In this document: piece after piece, positions 24,168-31,758 of the stretch
Numbering within the stretch: the stretch's first letter is position 1
How the letters are laid out: each line of letters starts with the position of its first letter
Source of the DNA: Gammaproteobacteria bacterium
GTDB lineage: Bacteria; Pseudomonadota; Gammaproteobacteria; Arenicellales; CAJQKF01
Reading direction: 5' to 3'
DNA length: 34,910 nucleotides
Assembly (NCBI GenBank): GCA_030429125.1
Contig: JAUIDF010000006.1
Span: 1 to 34,910 of the forward strand
Translations under genes and position numbers: made by a program
Notes under the pieces: generated by a model
The model's input: only the letters and a program-made list of their open reading frames with translations
Databases searched by the model: none
Told to the model about the DNA's origin: nothing

Positions 24168-25253
24168 ATGAACACGGCAGAGTTCATCCACCATCACGGC
24201 GCGCAGGCCGAGCACACCGCGCGTGCCTTCCTCGACCGGGCGCGGCCTGCTGCCCACGTCCGCTTCGCCGATCCGTTCGACTTCGGCGCCGCGGGCATTG
24301 CCTGCGCCGAGATCGAACTGCTCGAGCGGGCGGGCATCGAGGTCACGGCGCGGTACGAAGCGGCCGATCTCGACGCCGGAACGCTGCGCCGGGCGCTGGG
24401 CGACGAAGGCACCGTGGTGTTCTCGGGCGGCCGGGATTTCGGCGACCTCGGCGGGCATCACGCGCGTCGCCTGGAAATCATTCGCGAGCTCGGCGCCAAC
24501 CCGGTCGTGCAACTGCCGCAATCGTCCGAGTTCCAGCGCGGCGGCTTGCTGGACGACACCGTGGCGGCGCTGGAATCGTGCGCGGACGTCACGCTGATGG
24601 CGCGCGAGGCGACGACGTGCGCGGCATGGATCGAGCACTTCGCGTCCGCGCGCGTGCGCGTAATCTCCTGCCCGGATATCGCCTTCGTCAGCGGCGGACG
24701 CGAGCGGCCCCTGAAACCCTCGTTCGACATCGTCGCCCTGCTTCGAACCGACGCCGGGTCACGCTATCACCGCGAGGGCGGACCGACCTTCGGCGAGGTG
24801 GCGCGCCAGCGCCTGGGCATCGGCCGCGAGGGCAACATCCGCATCAGCGGGAACGCGCCGGGGGGAGACGTCATCACCGCCGAGGTCGACGTGCTTTGCG
24901 ACGAACCGGGTTCCCTGCTGCTGACCGACTGGCCTCTGACCCGCATCGTCGAGGGCGAGCCGGCGTGGAATGCGCTTGCCTTCGCCGCGCGGGTGCGGCT
25001 CGGCCGGGACATCGCGGACAGGATCCTCTCACGTGCCCGCGTCGTCATCACCGACCGCCTTCACGCCCACGTCTTCGCCTTGCAACTCGGTATCCCGCAC
25101 GTGCTCGTCGACGACCGGTACGGCACGCTCTCGTCCTACTACCGAACCTGGACACGCCACTGCGACGGAGTGCGCTTCGCCGATACCCTGGACGATGCGC
25201 TGGACAAGGCGCGGGCGTTCTCGACTTCCCGCGACCAGTTCACATCACGCTGA
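24168..25253 (+). CDS. Polysaccharide pyruvyl transferase family protein
   Basis: A 361-residue protein with the family's two-lobed pattern. The N-terminal half has TVVFSGGRDFGDLGGHHARR and VVQLPQSSEF; the C-terminal half has SRARVVITDRLHAHVFALQLGIPHVLVDDRYGTLSSYY, the conserved C-terminal signature. Members transfer pyruvate from phosphoenolpyruvate to sugars of exopolysaccharide or cell-wall polymers. No glycosyltransferases or capsule genes are near, so the acceptor is unknown. ATG 24168 is the only plausible start; the frame reaches back to 23529 through the divergent SDR gene. Confidence 0.85.
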   Translation: MNTAEFIHHHGAQAEHTARAFLDRARPAAHVRFADPFDFGAAGIACAEIELLERAGIEVTARYEAADLDAGTLRRALGDEGTVVFSGGRDFGDLGGHHARRLEIIRELGANPVVQLPQSSEFQRGGLLDDTVAALESCADVTLMAREATTCAAWIEHFASARVRVISCPDIAFVSGGRERPLKPSFDIVALLRTDAGSRYHREGGPTFGEVARQRLGIGREGNIRISGNAPGGDVITAEVDVLCDEPGSLLLTDWPLTRIVEGEPAWNALAFAARVRLGRDIADRILSRARVVITDRLHAHVFALQLGIPHVLVDDRYGTLSSYYRTWTRHCDGVRFADTLDDALDKARAFSTSRDQFTSR

Positions 25254-25394
25254 GCGAACGCGATGTGGTGCACTCTTCACCTCGGACCAGGCGCATCGAG
25301 GCGTCATGGTGCTTCCACGGCAACGCGATGCAACCCCGTCGGGGCGACGCACAGGGACCGAACGATTGCCGCCAACGCGTGATGTGAGCCGGTC

Positions 25395-26768
25395 CTAGAC
25401 AGCCCGTTTCAATCGCGCCGCCCACTGCTCCTGCACGTAGCGGGTCGTCACGTTCACTCGCTGGAACTCCGGGTCGGAGAGCACGTCGCCGAGAAAGCCG
25501 AGATTGGTGCCGACGCCCTGGATGCGAGTCTGCGCCAGTACCTCGCGCATCCGCTCGATGGCCGCCGGTCGGTTCTCGCCCCGCACGATGAGCTTGGCGA
25601 TCATCGGGTCGTAGTACGGTGTAATGACATCTCCCTGGCGGACGCCGGAATCGACACGCACGTCGTCCCCGGACGCAAATGACAGTTGCGCCAGCCGGCC
25701 CGGGGATGGCAGGAAGTTTTTCTCCGGCCGTTCCGCGTACAAGCGGCACTCGAGCGCATGACCGCGACAGCAAAGGTCGTCCTGCCGGGGCAGGTTGAAG
25801 CGCCCAGCGGCCTGTTCGATCTGCCAGCGCACCAGGTCCACGCCCGTCACCATCTCGGACACCGCGTGTTCGACCTGGATGCGCGTGTTCATCTCCAGGA
25901 AGTAGAACTCGTCGCGATCGCGGTCGAAGATGAACTCCACGGTTCCGGCGCCCGCGTAGCGCTCGGCCCGAACCAGCGCAATGGCCGCCTCGCGCATGGC
26001 GCGCCGCACCCGGTCGGGTATGCCCGGCGCCGGCGCCTCCTCGATGACCTTCTGGAAACGTCGCTGCACGGTACAGTCGCGATCGAACAGGTGAACGCCG
26101 CGGCCGTCGCCGGCGCCGAAGACCTGGACCTCGACATGCCTGGCATTGGGAACGTAGCGCTCGAGGTATACCGTGGCGTCGGTAAACGCTCGCCCCGCCA
26201 GCGACTGCGTCTTCTCCACCTGGGCCGCCAGCTGGCCGGGATCGGCGACCGCCTGCATGCCGATACCGCCGCCGCCGGCGGCCGCCTTCACCAGCAGCGG
26301 ATAACCGATCGTGGCGCCGATCCGGGTCGGATCGACGGCCTCTCCCGGGGCAATGCGTTCGCTGCCCGGCAATACGGGCACGCCGACGGCGCGGGCAATG
26401 ACCCGGGCCCGTTCCTTGTCGCCCATGGCCTCGATGGTATCCGGCGCCGGGCCGATCCAGGCCAGTCCGCTGCCGGCCACCGCGCGCGCGAACGCCGCGC
26501 TCTCGGAGAGGAAGCCGTAGCCGGGGTGAATCGCATCGGCGCCGCTGCAGCGCGCCGCATCGAGCAGCTTCTCCTGGTCGAGATAGCTCTGCGTCGCCGG
26601 CGCCGGTCCAATGGGTACCGCCGCATCGGCGAGTGACACGTGAAGCGCGTCGGCATCGGCTTCGGACCAGACGGCCACCGTCTCGATGCCCATGGCAGCA
26701 CAGGTTCGCATGATGCGGCAGGCGATCTCGCCGCGATTGGCGACCAGGATACGTTTGAGTTCTCTCAT
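25395..26768 (-). CDS. Biotin carboxylase subunit of an acyl-CoA carboxylase
   Basis: A 457-residue ATP-grasp enzyme that carboxylates the biotin carried on the carrier protein. LVANRGEIACRI (8-19), HPGYGFLSESAAFA (81-94), the ATP lid glycine loop KAAAGGGGIGM (161-171) and EMNTRIQVEHAVSE (catalytic region near 290) are all present. It has no fused biotin domain, fitting the separate 73-residue carrier in the same operon. GGAG lies about 7 bases before ATG 26768. It is the last gene of the run, 43 bases after the TRAP permease. General fatty-acid AccC is the alternative, but the neighbours point to a dedicated catabolic carboxylase. Confidence 0.93.
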   Translation of the reverse strand: MRELKRILVANRGEIACRIMRTCAAMGIETVAVWSEADADALHVSLADAAVPIGPAPATQSYLDQEKLLDAARCSGADAIHPGYGFLSESAAFARAVAGSGLAWIGPAPDTIEAMGDKERARVIARAVGVPVLPGSERIAPGEAVDPTRIGATIGYPLLVKAAAGGGGIGMQAVADPGQLAAQVEKTQSLAGRAFTDATVYLERYVPNARHVEVQVFGAGDGRGVHLFDRDCTVQRRFQKVIEEAPAPGIPDRVRRAMREAAIALVRAERYAGAGTVEFIFDRDRDEFYFLEMNTRIQVEHAVSEMVTGVDLVRWQIEQAAGRFNLPRQDDLCCRGHALECRLYAERPEKNFLPSPGRLAQLSFASGDDVRVDSGVRQGDVITPYYDPMIAKLIVRGENRPAAIERMREVLAQTRIQGVGTNLGFLGDVLSDPEFQRVNVTTRYVQEQWAARLKRAV

Positions 26769-26811
26769 TAATGGACTCCGCCGAAAATTCGATAGTCGGG
26801 GCGTGGGGCGG

Positions 26812-28761
26812 TCACGACGAATCGGAGCCGTGGGCGGTGGCCACCGCGCGCCCGGATGCCGCCCGGAAGACGCGCCGGTTGAACAGGAAGATAACGCCCA
26901 CCAGCACCAGCGCGGACACGTCGATCCACCAGCGATCCGCTGCCACCAGGGCGGCCGTGGCGACGAGCGCGACGCCAAGCGGCCACGGCACGGGACGCCG
27001 GTAGAAGCGTCCGCCGCCGACCGCCATCAGGAACGACGCGACGAGCCCCATGAACAGCGACCAGCCGATCTCCAGCGCATCGGACTGCAATAGCACGGCC
27101 GGCCGGAACACGAAGAACAGCGGCAGGAAGTACTTCATCAGCGCCAGGCGAATCGAGGTGACGCAGATAGGCCACCAGTGTGTACGCGCAATCACGGCAG
27201 CGGTGAACACGGCAGTGCATACCGGCGGCGTCAGCGCGGACAGCAGCGCCGAGTAGAACACGACGAAGTGAGACACCAGCGGGTCGATGCCCAGGCTGAT
27301 CAACGCCGGGGCGGCCACGGCCGCGGCCACCAGGTAGGCCGCCGTCGTCGGCATGCCCATGCCGAGCACCAGGGCGACGACCATGGACAGCAGCACGCTG
27401 GCCAGCAGGTGACCCCCGCCACCGCTGATGATCAGTTCCGACAACTTGATGCCGACACCCGTCAGCCCGATCAGCGACAATGCCATCTGCGCGGTGACGA
27501 GCAGTGCGAGGATGCCGGTGATGCTGAAGGCGGCGGAGATCGCACCGTTGAACAGCGACAAACATCGCACCTTGATGGCCCGGGTGCGCCAGGAACCCAG
27601 CAGCAGATACAGCCCGACGTTGGTGCAGATGCCGTAGAAGGCGGCCAGCGTGGGCGTGTTGCCAGAGAACATGCTGCCGAGGACGACGGCCAGGGTCAGC
27701 AGCAGCGGACCCACCTTCATCGGCGCCAGCACGGTGCGGGCATCGGGAATGAGGTCGTCGTCGACCGCGCGCATGTTCTCCCGCCGCGCCTCGACGTCGA
27801 TCGACATCCACACGCAGACGAAGAACAGGATGGCCGGGATGGTCGCGGCGTAGACGATGTCGAGGTAGGGCACGCCCAGCAGTTCGGCCATGACGAAGGC
27901 GCCAGCGCCCATGATCGGCGGCGTGATCTGGCCACCCGAAGACGCGGTCGCCTCGACCGCACCGGCGAAGGCCGGCTTGTACCCGAGACGCTTCATCGTG
28001 GGGATGGTGAACGCGCCCGTCGTCGCCACGTTGGCCACCGCGGCGCCGTTGAGCATGCCGAACATCATGCTCGATATCGTCGACACCTTGGCCGCACCGC
28101 CGGGAAACCGCCCCGCCGCCAGCAGCGCGAGGTCCATGAACGTCTGCGCCGCGCCGGTCGCCAGCAGGAAGGCGCCGAAGATGATGAAGATGGCGATCAG
28201 ATCGGCCGACAGACCGGTGACGGTACCCCAGATCCCCTCGGTGCCGAGGTACAGGTGCTCGACGAGGTACTGAAAATCGAACCCCGTGTGGCCCCAGTAG
28301 CCGGGGATGCGCTCGCCGAACGCGGTGTAGAGCAGCATGCCGATGGTCAACAGCGGCAGCGCCATGCCCGTGGTGCGCCAGGCAGCGACCAGGAGTCCCA
28401 CGCTGAGCGTGACGCCGAGCACCAGGTCGGGACTCGACGCGGCCACCGCGAACGACTCGGTGATCCGCGCTTCCTGGGTCACGATGTAAACCGTCGTCAC
28501 GACCGCGAGGACGGCGGCCAGGTAGTCGAGGCAGCGACGAAGCGTCCCTGCCCTGCCGTCGCCGGCAAGACGCGACAGGCCGAGAAATACCACCGCGAGG
28601 CCGAGGCCGACGTGCACCGCACGCTGCGACAGTGGCGGCAGCTGGCCGAAGCCCGCTGTCACGACCTGGAAAACCACCAGCGACGCACACAGCGAATACA
28701 CCAGTATTCGCACCGGGCGCGGCAAGCCGTCGAGGTCTTCCCTCGAATCGATGCTGCTCAT
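26812..28761 (-). CDS. Fused TRAP transporter permease (TAXI-type, DctQ-DctM fusion)
   Basis: A 649-residue inner-membrane protein with many hydrophobic segments. The first about 160 residues form the small four-helix DctQ-like part and the rest the large DctM-like part, the usual fusion in TAXI-TRAP systems. Diagnostic motifs are AAVANVATTGAFTIPTMKRLGY, EATASSGGQITPPIMGAGAF, and GMGMPTTAAYLVAA. TRAP systems import carboxylates and related acids driven by ion gradients with a periplasmic binding protein. The binding protein gene lies directly upstream. The permease starts 111 bases after the TAXI stop, across a strong hairpin. Confidence 0.94.
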   Translation of the reverse strand: MSSIDSREDLDGLPRPVRILVYSLCASLVVFQVVTAGFGQLPPLSQRAVHVGLGLAVVFLGLSRLAGDGRAGTLRRCLDYLAAVLAVVTTVYIVTQEARITESFAVAASSPDLVLGVTLSVGLLVAAWRTTGMALPLLTIGMLLYTAFGERIPGYWGHTGFDFQYLVEHLYLGTEGIWGTVTGLSADLIAIFIIFGAFLLATGAAQTFMDLALLAAGRFPGGAAKVSTISSMMFGMLNGAAVANVATTGAFTIPTMKRLGYKPAFAGAVEATASSGGQITPPIMGAGAFVMAELLGVPYLDIVYAATIPAILFFVCVWMSIDVEARRENMRAVDDDLIPDARTVLAPMKVGPLLLTLAVVLGSMFSGNTPTLAAFYGICTNVGLYLLLGSWRTRAIKVRCLSLFNGAISAAFSITGILALLVTAQMALSLIGLTGVGIKLSELIISGGGGHLLASVLLSMVVALVLGMGMPTTAAYLVAAAVAAPALISLGIDPLVSHFVVFYSALLSALTPPVCTAVFTAAVIARTHWWPICVTSIRLALMKYFLPLFFVFRPAVLLQSDALEIGWSLFMGLVASFLMAVGGGRFYRRPVPWPLGVALVATAALVAADRWWIDVSALVLVGVIFLFNRRVFRAASGRAVATAHGSDSS

Positions 28762-28812
28762 AAGACCGAGTTCCCGATTGTCATCCGGGCCGAGACCGGC
28801 ATGTCGAACTGA

Positions 28813-28852
28813 CGAACCACGGCGCGCGGCGATCGCCGCGCGCCGTGGTTCG
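28813..28852 (-). other. Intra-operon hairpin between TAXI binding protein and TRAP permease
   Basis: A 40-base perfect palindrome (18-base arms 28813-28830 and 28835-28852 around GATC). It begins about 20 bases after the TAXI stop and ends 51 bases before the permease ATG. There is no T-run after it. It probably protects or defines the 3' end of the binding-protein message, allowing more binding protein than permease. The equivalent position after livK also holds a perfect hairpin. Confidence 0.75.
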
Positions 28853-28872
28853 CACCGGGTGACGCCGTCGGG

Positions 28873-29862
28873 CTACTGCATCTCGGGCGGGACCAGCCGC
28901 TCGGGCACCTCGATGCCGCGCGAACGGTAGAACTTCACTGCGCCGGCATGCAGCGGAATGGTGATGAGGTCGACCGAGTCCTGCATGACGTCGAGCTTGC
29001 CGAAGGACGGGAACGCAGACACCTGCGGCTCCGGGTTGTCGACGATGCCCTCGAGAATGGCAATCACCTGGTCGTCGGTCAGGCTGTCCGACAGGGCGAA
29101 CTGGCCGATGACCTGTACCGGCGAGGTAAAGGCCGGGAAGTCGCGGACTTCGTCATCGGCATAGTCCTGGAAGTTGATGAACGGAAACTTCTCCTTGATC
29201 GTCGCCACCTGCCCGGCGCTGAAGCTCAACAGCCGGATGGGCGTGAAGGCCATGAGCTCCAGCGTGGTGCCGTCGAGTACCGCGGTGCCACCGGCCTTGA
29301 CGTAGCCGATGGAGCGGTTGTCCTTCACCGCCGCCACCGCGTCGGCGAGGCTGGCGCGGAACAGCTCCGGCTCGATCTGGAGTGCCTCGAGCATCTGGAT
29401 GCCCAGCTGCTCGGTAGCCGAGCCGCGCTGGCCCGGCGTAAACGGCTTGCCGGCCAGGTCTTCCAGGGTCTCGATGCCGGCGTCCTCGCGCACCACCCAC
29501 GCCTGCAGGGCCGGGGCATGCACCCACAGGCCGCGAAGCTTCTCCATCGGATTGCCTTCGAACTTGCCGATGCCCTTGTAGGCCTGGTAAATGGTGGCAT
29601 AGGTGCCAAGACCCATGTCTATCTGCCCGCGGCCGATGCGATTGAGATTGTCCACCGCACCGCCGGTGGAGATGACCGTGACCTGGACCTTGTCCGCGGA
29701 ATGCTCGTTGATGGCCTTGCCGGCGGCGGCGGCATAGGTGTAGTGAACGGACTTGAGCGCCGTGGTGCCGAACGCAATGCGGTCGGCCGCCTGCGCGGCA
29801 CTCGCGATAGCGAGCGCCGCGCACAACGATGCAATGCCGATGACTGCCTGTTTCGTTTTCAT
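28873..29862 (-). CDS. TAXI-family TRAP transporter solute-binding protein
   Basis: A 329-residue periplasmic binding protein with a signal peptide (1 to about 25, cleavage after AAQA). The mature protein starts DRIAFGTTALKSVHYTYAAAAGKAIN, the TAXI family N-terminus, and has VISTGGAVDNLNRIGRGQIDMGLGT and GQRGSATEQLGIQML. An ideal AGGAGG at 29871-29876 sits 8 bases before the ATG, the strongest ribosome site seen in this operon and consistent with high production. TAXI proteins typically bind dicarboxylates such as glutamate or 2-oxoglutarate, or other acids, so the ligand is open. Confidence 0.94.
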   Translation of the reverse strand: MKTKQAVIGIASLCAALAIASAAQAADRIAFGTTALKSVHYTYAAAAGKAINEHSADKVQVTVISTGGAVDNLNRIGRGQIDMGLGTYATIYQAYKGIGKFEGNPMEKLRGLWVHAPALQAWVVREDAGIETLEDLAGKPFTPGQRGSATEQLGIQMLEALQIEPELFRASLADAVAAVKDNRSIGYVKAGGTAVLDGTTLELMAFTPIRLLSFSAGQVATIKEKFPFINFQDYADDEVRDFPAFTSPVQVIGQFALSDSLTDDQVIAILEGIVDNPEPQVSAFPSFGKLDVMQDSVDLITIPLHAGAVKFYRSRGIEVPERLVPPEMQ

Positions 29863-29929
29863 CTTTGTTTCCTCCTGGGTGCTTGGTGTAAGTAGGTCTT
29901 CGACGACGTGTTGTCGTGTCTTGGATCTG

Positions 29930-31531
29930 TCAGGGCGATACGCCGAATTTCGGCTTCGGTCCGAGGCCGGTTCTCAGCCGGGTCTGCGCCAGCGCGACGT
30001 AGTCGCACAGCACCGGACGGGTCTCACGCGGATCGATGATTTCCTCGACGGCGAATGCCTCGGCAGTGCGAAAAGGCGACGCGTATGCCCTCAGCTCGGC
30101 CTCGAGCTCGGCCTCGCGCGCCTTCGGATCGGGGGCGCTGGCAATCTCGCGACGAAATGCCGCGGCCACCCCGCCCTCCACCGGTAACGACCCCCACTCG
30201 CCGCTCGGCCACGCGAGCTTCAGATCGATGTCGTTCTTGTTGCAGGTCGCCATGCCGGCCATGCCGTAGCACTTTCGAATCACCAGCGTCAGCGTCGGCA
30301 CGGTCAACTGGCCGGCAACGTAGACGGCGCGCATGCCCTCCCTGAGCGTCGCCTCCTGCTCCGCCTTCAGGCCCACCATGAAACCCGGCACGTCGACAAA
30401 GAACACCAGCGGAATGTGGAACGTGTCGCACAGCTCCATGAAGTGGATCTGCTTGCGGGCGGCCGCGGCGTCCATGGCGCCTGAATACACCCTGGGGTTG
30501 TTGGCGATCACGCCCACCGGGAAACCGCCAAGCCGGGCCAGGGTGGTGATCACCGAACGGCCGTGGGTCGGCTGGATCTCGAACATGGACTCGCGATCGA
30601 CGACCATCGACACGAGGTCGTGCATGGAATAGGGCCGTGTGCGCTGCGGCGGCACGATGTCGAGCAGCGCATCCTCGCAGCGGTCGACCGGGTCGTCGCA
30701 TGCCGCTACCGGGGGAAGCTCCCAGGCGTTCTGCGGCATGAATGACAGGAAGCGGCGGACCTGCGCGAAGGCATCGTCTTCCGAATCGGCCGCGTTGTGG
30801 ATCGTGCCCGCCTTGTCCACCGCCACCGCCGCGCCGCCGAGTTCCTCCTTGTCGATGTCCTTGCCGAGCGATCGCTTCACCACCGGCGGGCCGGCGGCGA
30901 ACACCTGGCTGGTGCCTCTCACCATCACCGAGAAATGGGAAAGTATGGCGCGGCCTGCCGGTCCGCCGGCCGCGGTGCCCATCACCGCCGACACCACGGG
31001 CACCTCGCCCAGCAGCTGCACGGAGCGCTCGAAGCCGTCGACGCCGGGAAACACCACGTAGCCGCGGCGCTTCGCCGAGGTCACCGTGCCGCCGGCGCCG
31101 TCGATGAGATTGACCAGCGGAATGCGGTAGTGGTGGGCGACGTCCTCGACGAAACCACCCTGGCCGCCCTTGCGGCGCAATGCCCCGAACGACGTGCCGC
31201 CGCGAACGGTGAAGTCCTCGCCGCCGATGGCGACCGGGCGGCCGTCGATACGCGCGGTGCCGGCGACGTAGGGCGCCGGCTTGACGCTGACCAGCCTGTG
31301 GTTCTCGTCGTATTCGCCGGAACCCGCCAGGGTGCCCACCTCGCGAAAGCTCGCGGCATCGGTCAGCCACCCGATGCGTTCACGAATCGTCAGGCGGCCG
31401 TTGGCGTGTTGCCGCGCGATCGCCTCCTCGCCGCCCATGGCGAGCGCGGCTGTGCGGCGGAACCGGATCTCCTCGAGGACCGGGTTCGTCGTGGTATCCG
31501 ACGGCCCGGGCTTCACGTCTCGATCCGGCAC
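29930..31531 (-). CDS. Acyl-CoA carboxylase carboxyltransferase subunit, chain 1
   Basis: A 533-residue enzyme with both N- and C-terminal carboxyltransferase domains, as in propionyl-CoA carboxylase beta. Motifs: LIDGAGGTVTSAKRRG, LSHFSVMVRGTSQVFAAGP, KEELGGAAVA, FFVDVPGFMVG, and LVIRKCYGMAGMATCN. In the last, the usual RKAYGGAYD reads RKCYGMAGM. Start is GTG 31531, which has GAGGAG 8 bases upstream; a second GTG at 31516 overlaps the carrier stop as GTGA and would shorten the protein to 528 residues. It is one of two different carboxyltransferases in the operon. Substrate is unknown. Confidence 0.92.
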   Translation of the reverse strand: MPDRDVKPGPSDTTTNPVLEEIRFRRTAALAMGGEEAIARQHANGRLTIRERIGWLTDAASFREVGTLAGSGEYDENHRLVSVKPAPYVAGTARIDGRPVAIGGEDFTVRGGTSFGALRRKGGQGGFVEDVAHHYRIPLVNLIDGAGGTVTSAKRRGYVVFPGVDGFERSVQLLGEVPVVSAVMGTAAGGPAGRAILSHFSVMVRGTSQVFAAGPPVVKRSLGKDIDKEELGGAAVAVDKAGTIHNAADSEDDAFAQVRRFLSFMPQNAWELPPVAACDDPVDRCEDALLDIVPPQRTRPYSMHDLVSMVVDRESMFEIQPTHGRSVITTLARLGGFPVGVIANNPRVYSGAMDAAAARKQIHFMELCDTFHIPLVFFVDVPGFMVGLKAEQEATLREGMRAVYVAGQLTVPTLTLVIRKCYGMAGMATCNKNDIDLKLAWPSGEWGSLPVEGGVAAAFRREIASAPDPKAREAELEAELRAYASPFRTAEAFAVEEIIDPRETRPVLCDYVALAQTRLRTGLGPKPKFGVSP

Positions 31532-31734
31532 AGCACCTGCTCCTCGTCGACGGATTCCTCGGGTTGGACCACGATCTCGGCAATGCGTCCGGCCGTGGGC
31601 GCCTCGACCGGGATCTCCATCTTCATCGACTCCAGGATCATGATGACGTCGCCTTCATTCACCGCGTCGCCGGCGGCCATCTCGACCTGCCAGACGGTGC
31701 CCGTGACGTCGGACTTCACTTCATGGATGGCCAT
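31513..31734 (-). CDS. Minimal biotin carrier protein (biotinyl/lipoyl domain)
   Basis: 73 residues, little more than one biotinyl domain. The biotinylation site is K38 in ESMKMEIPVEAP; the E-S/A-M-K-M motif with a following Glu is diagnostic of biotin rather than lipoate. There is no Pro/Ala linker or targeting extension of the kind seen in fatty-acid AccB. GGAGAA lies about 10 bases before the ATG. It starts 24 bases after the upstream carboxyltransferase gene and overlaps the next one by up to 19 bases. It carries CO2 from the biotin carboxylase to the carboxyltransferases. Confidence 0.95.
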   Translation of the reverse strand: MAIHEVKSDVTGTVWQVEMAAGDAVNEGDVIMILESMKMEIPVEAPTAGRIAEIVVQPEESVDEEQVLCRIET

Positions 31735-31758
31735 GTCTTGTCGTTTCTCCGATTGCTG

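Noticed and set aside
25254-25394. Terminator between the convergent pyruvyl transferase and biotin carboxylase genes
   Set aside because: Only a very short CCCCG/CGGGG stem was found and no T-run in either direction.
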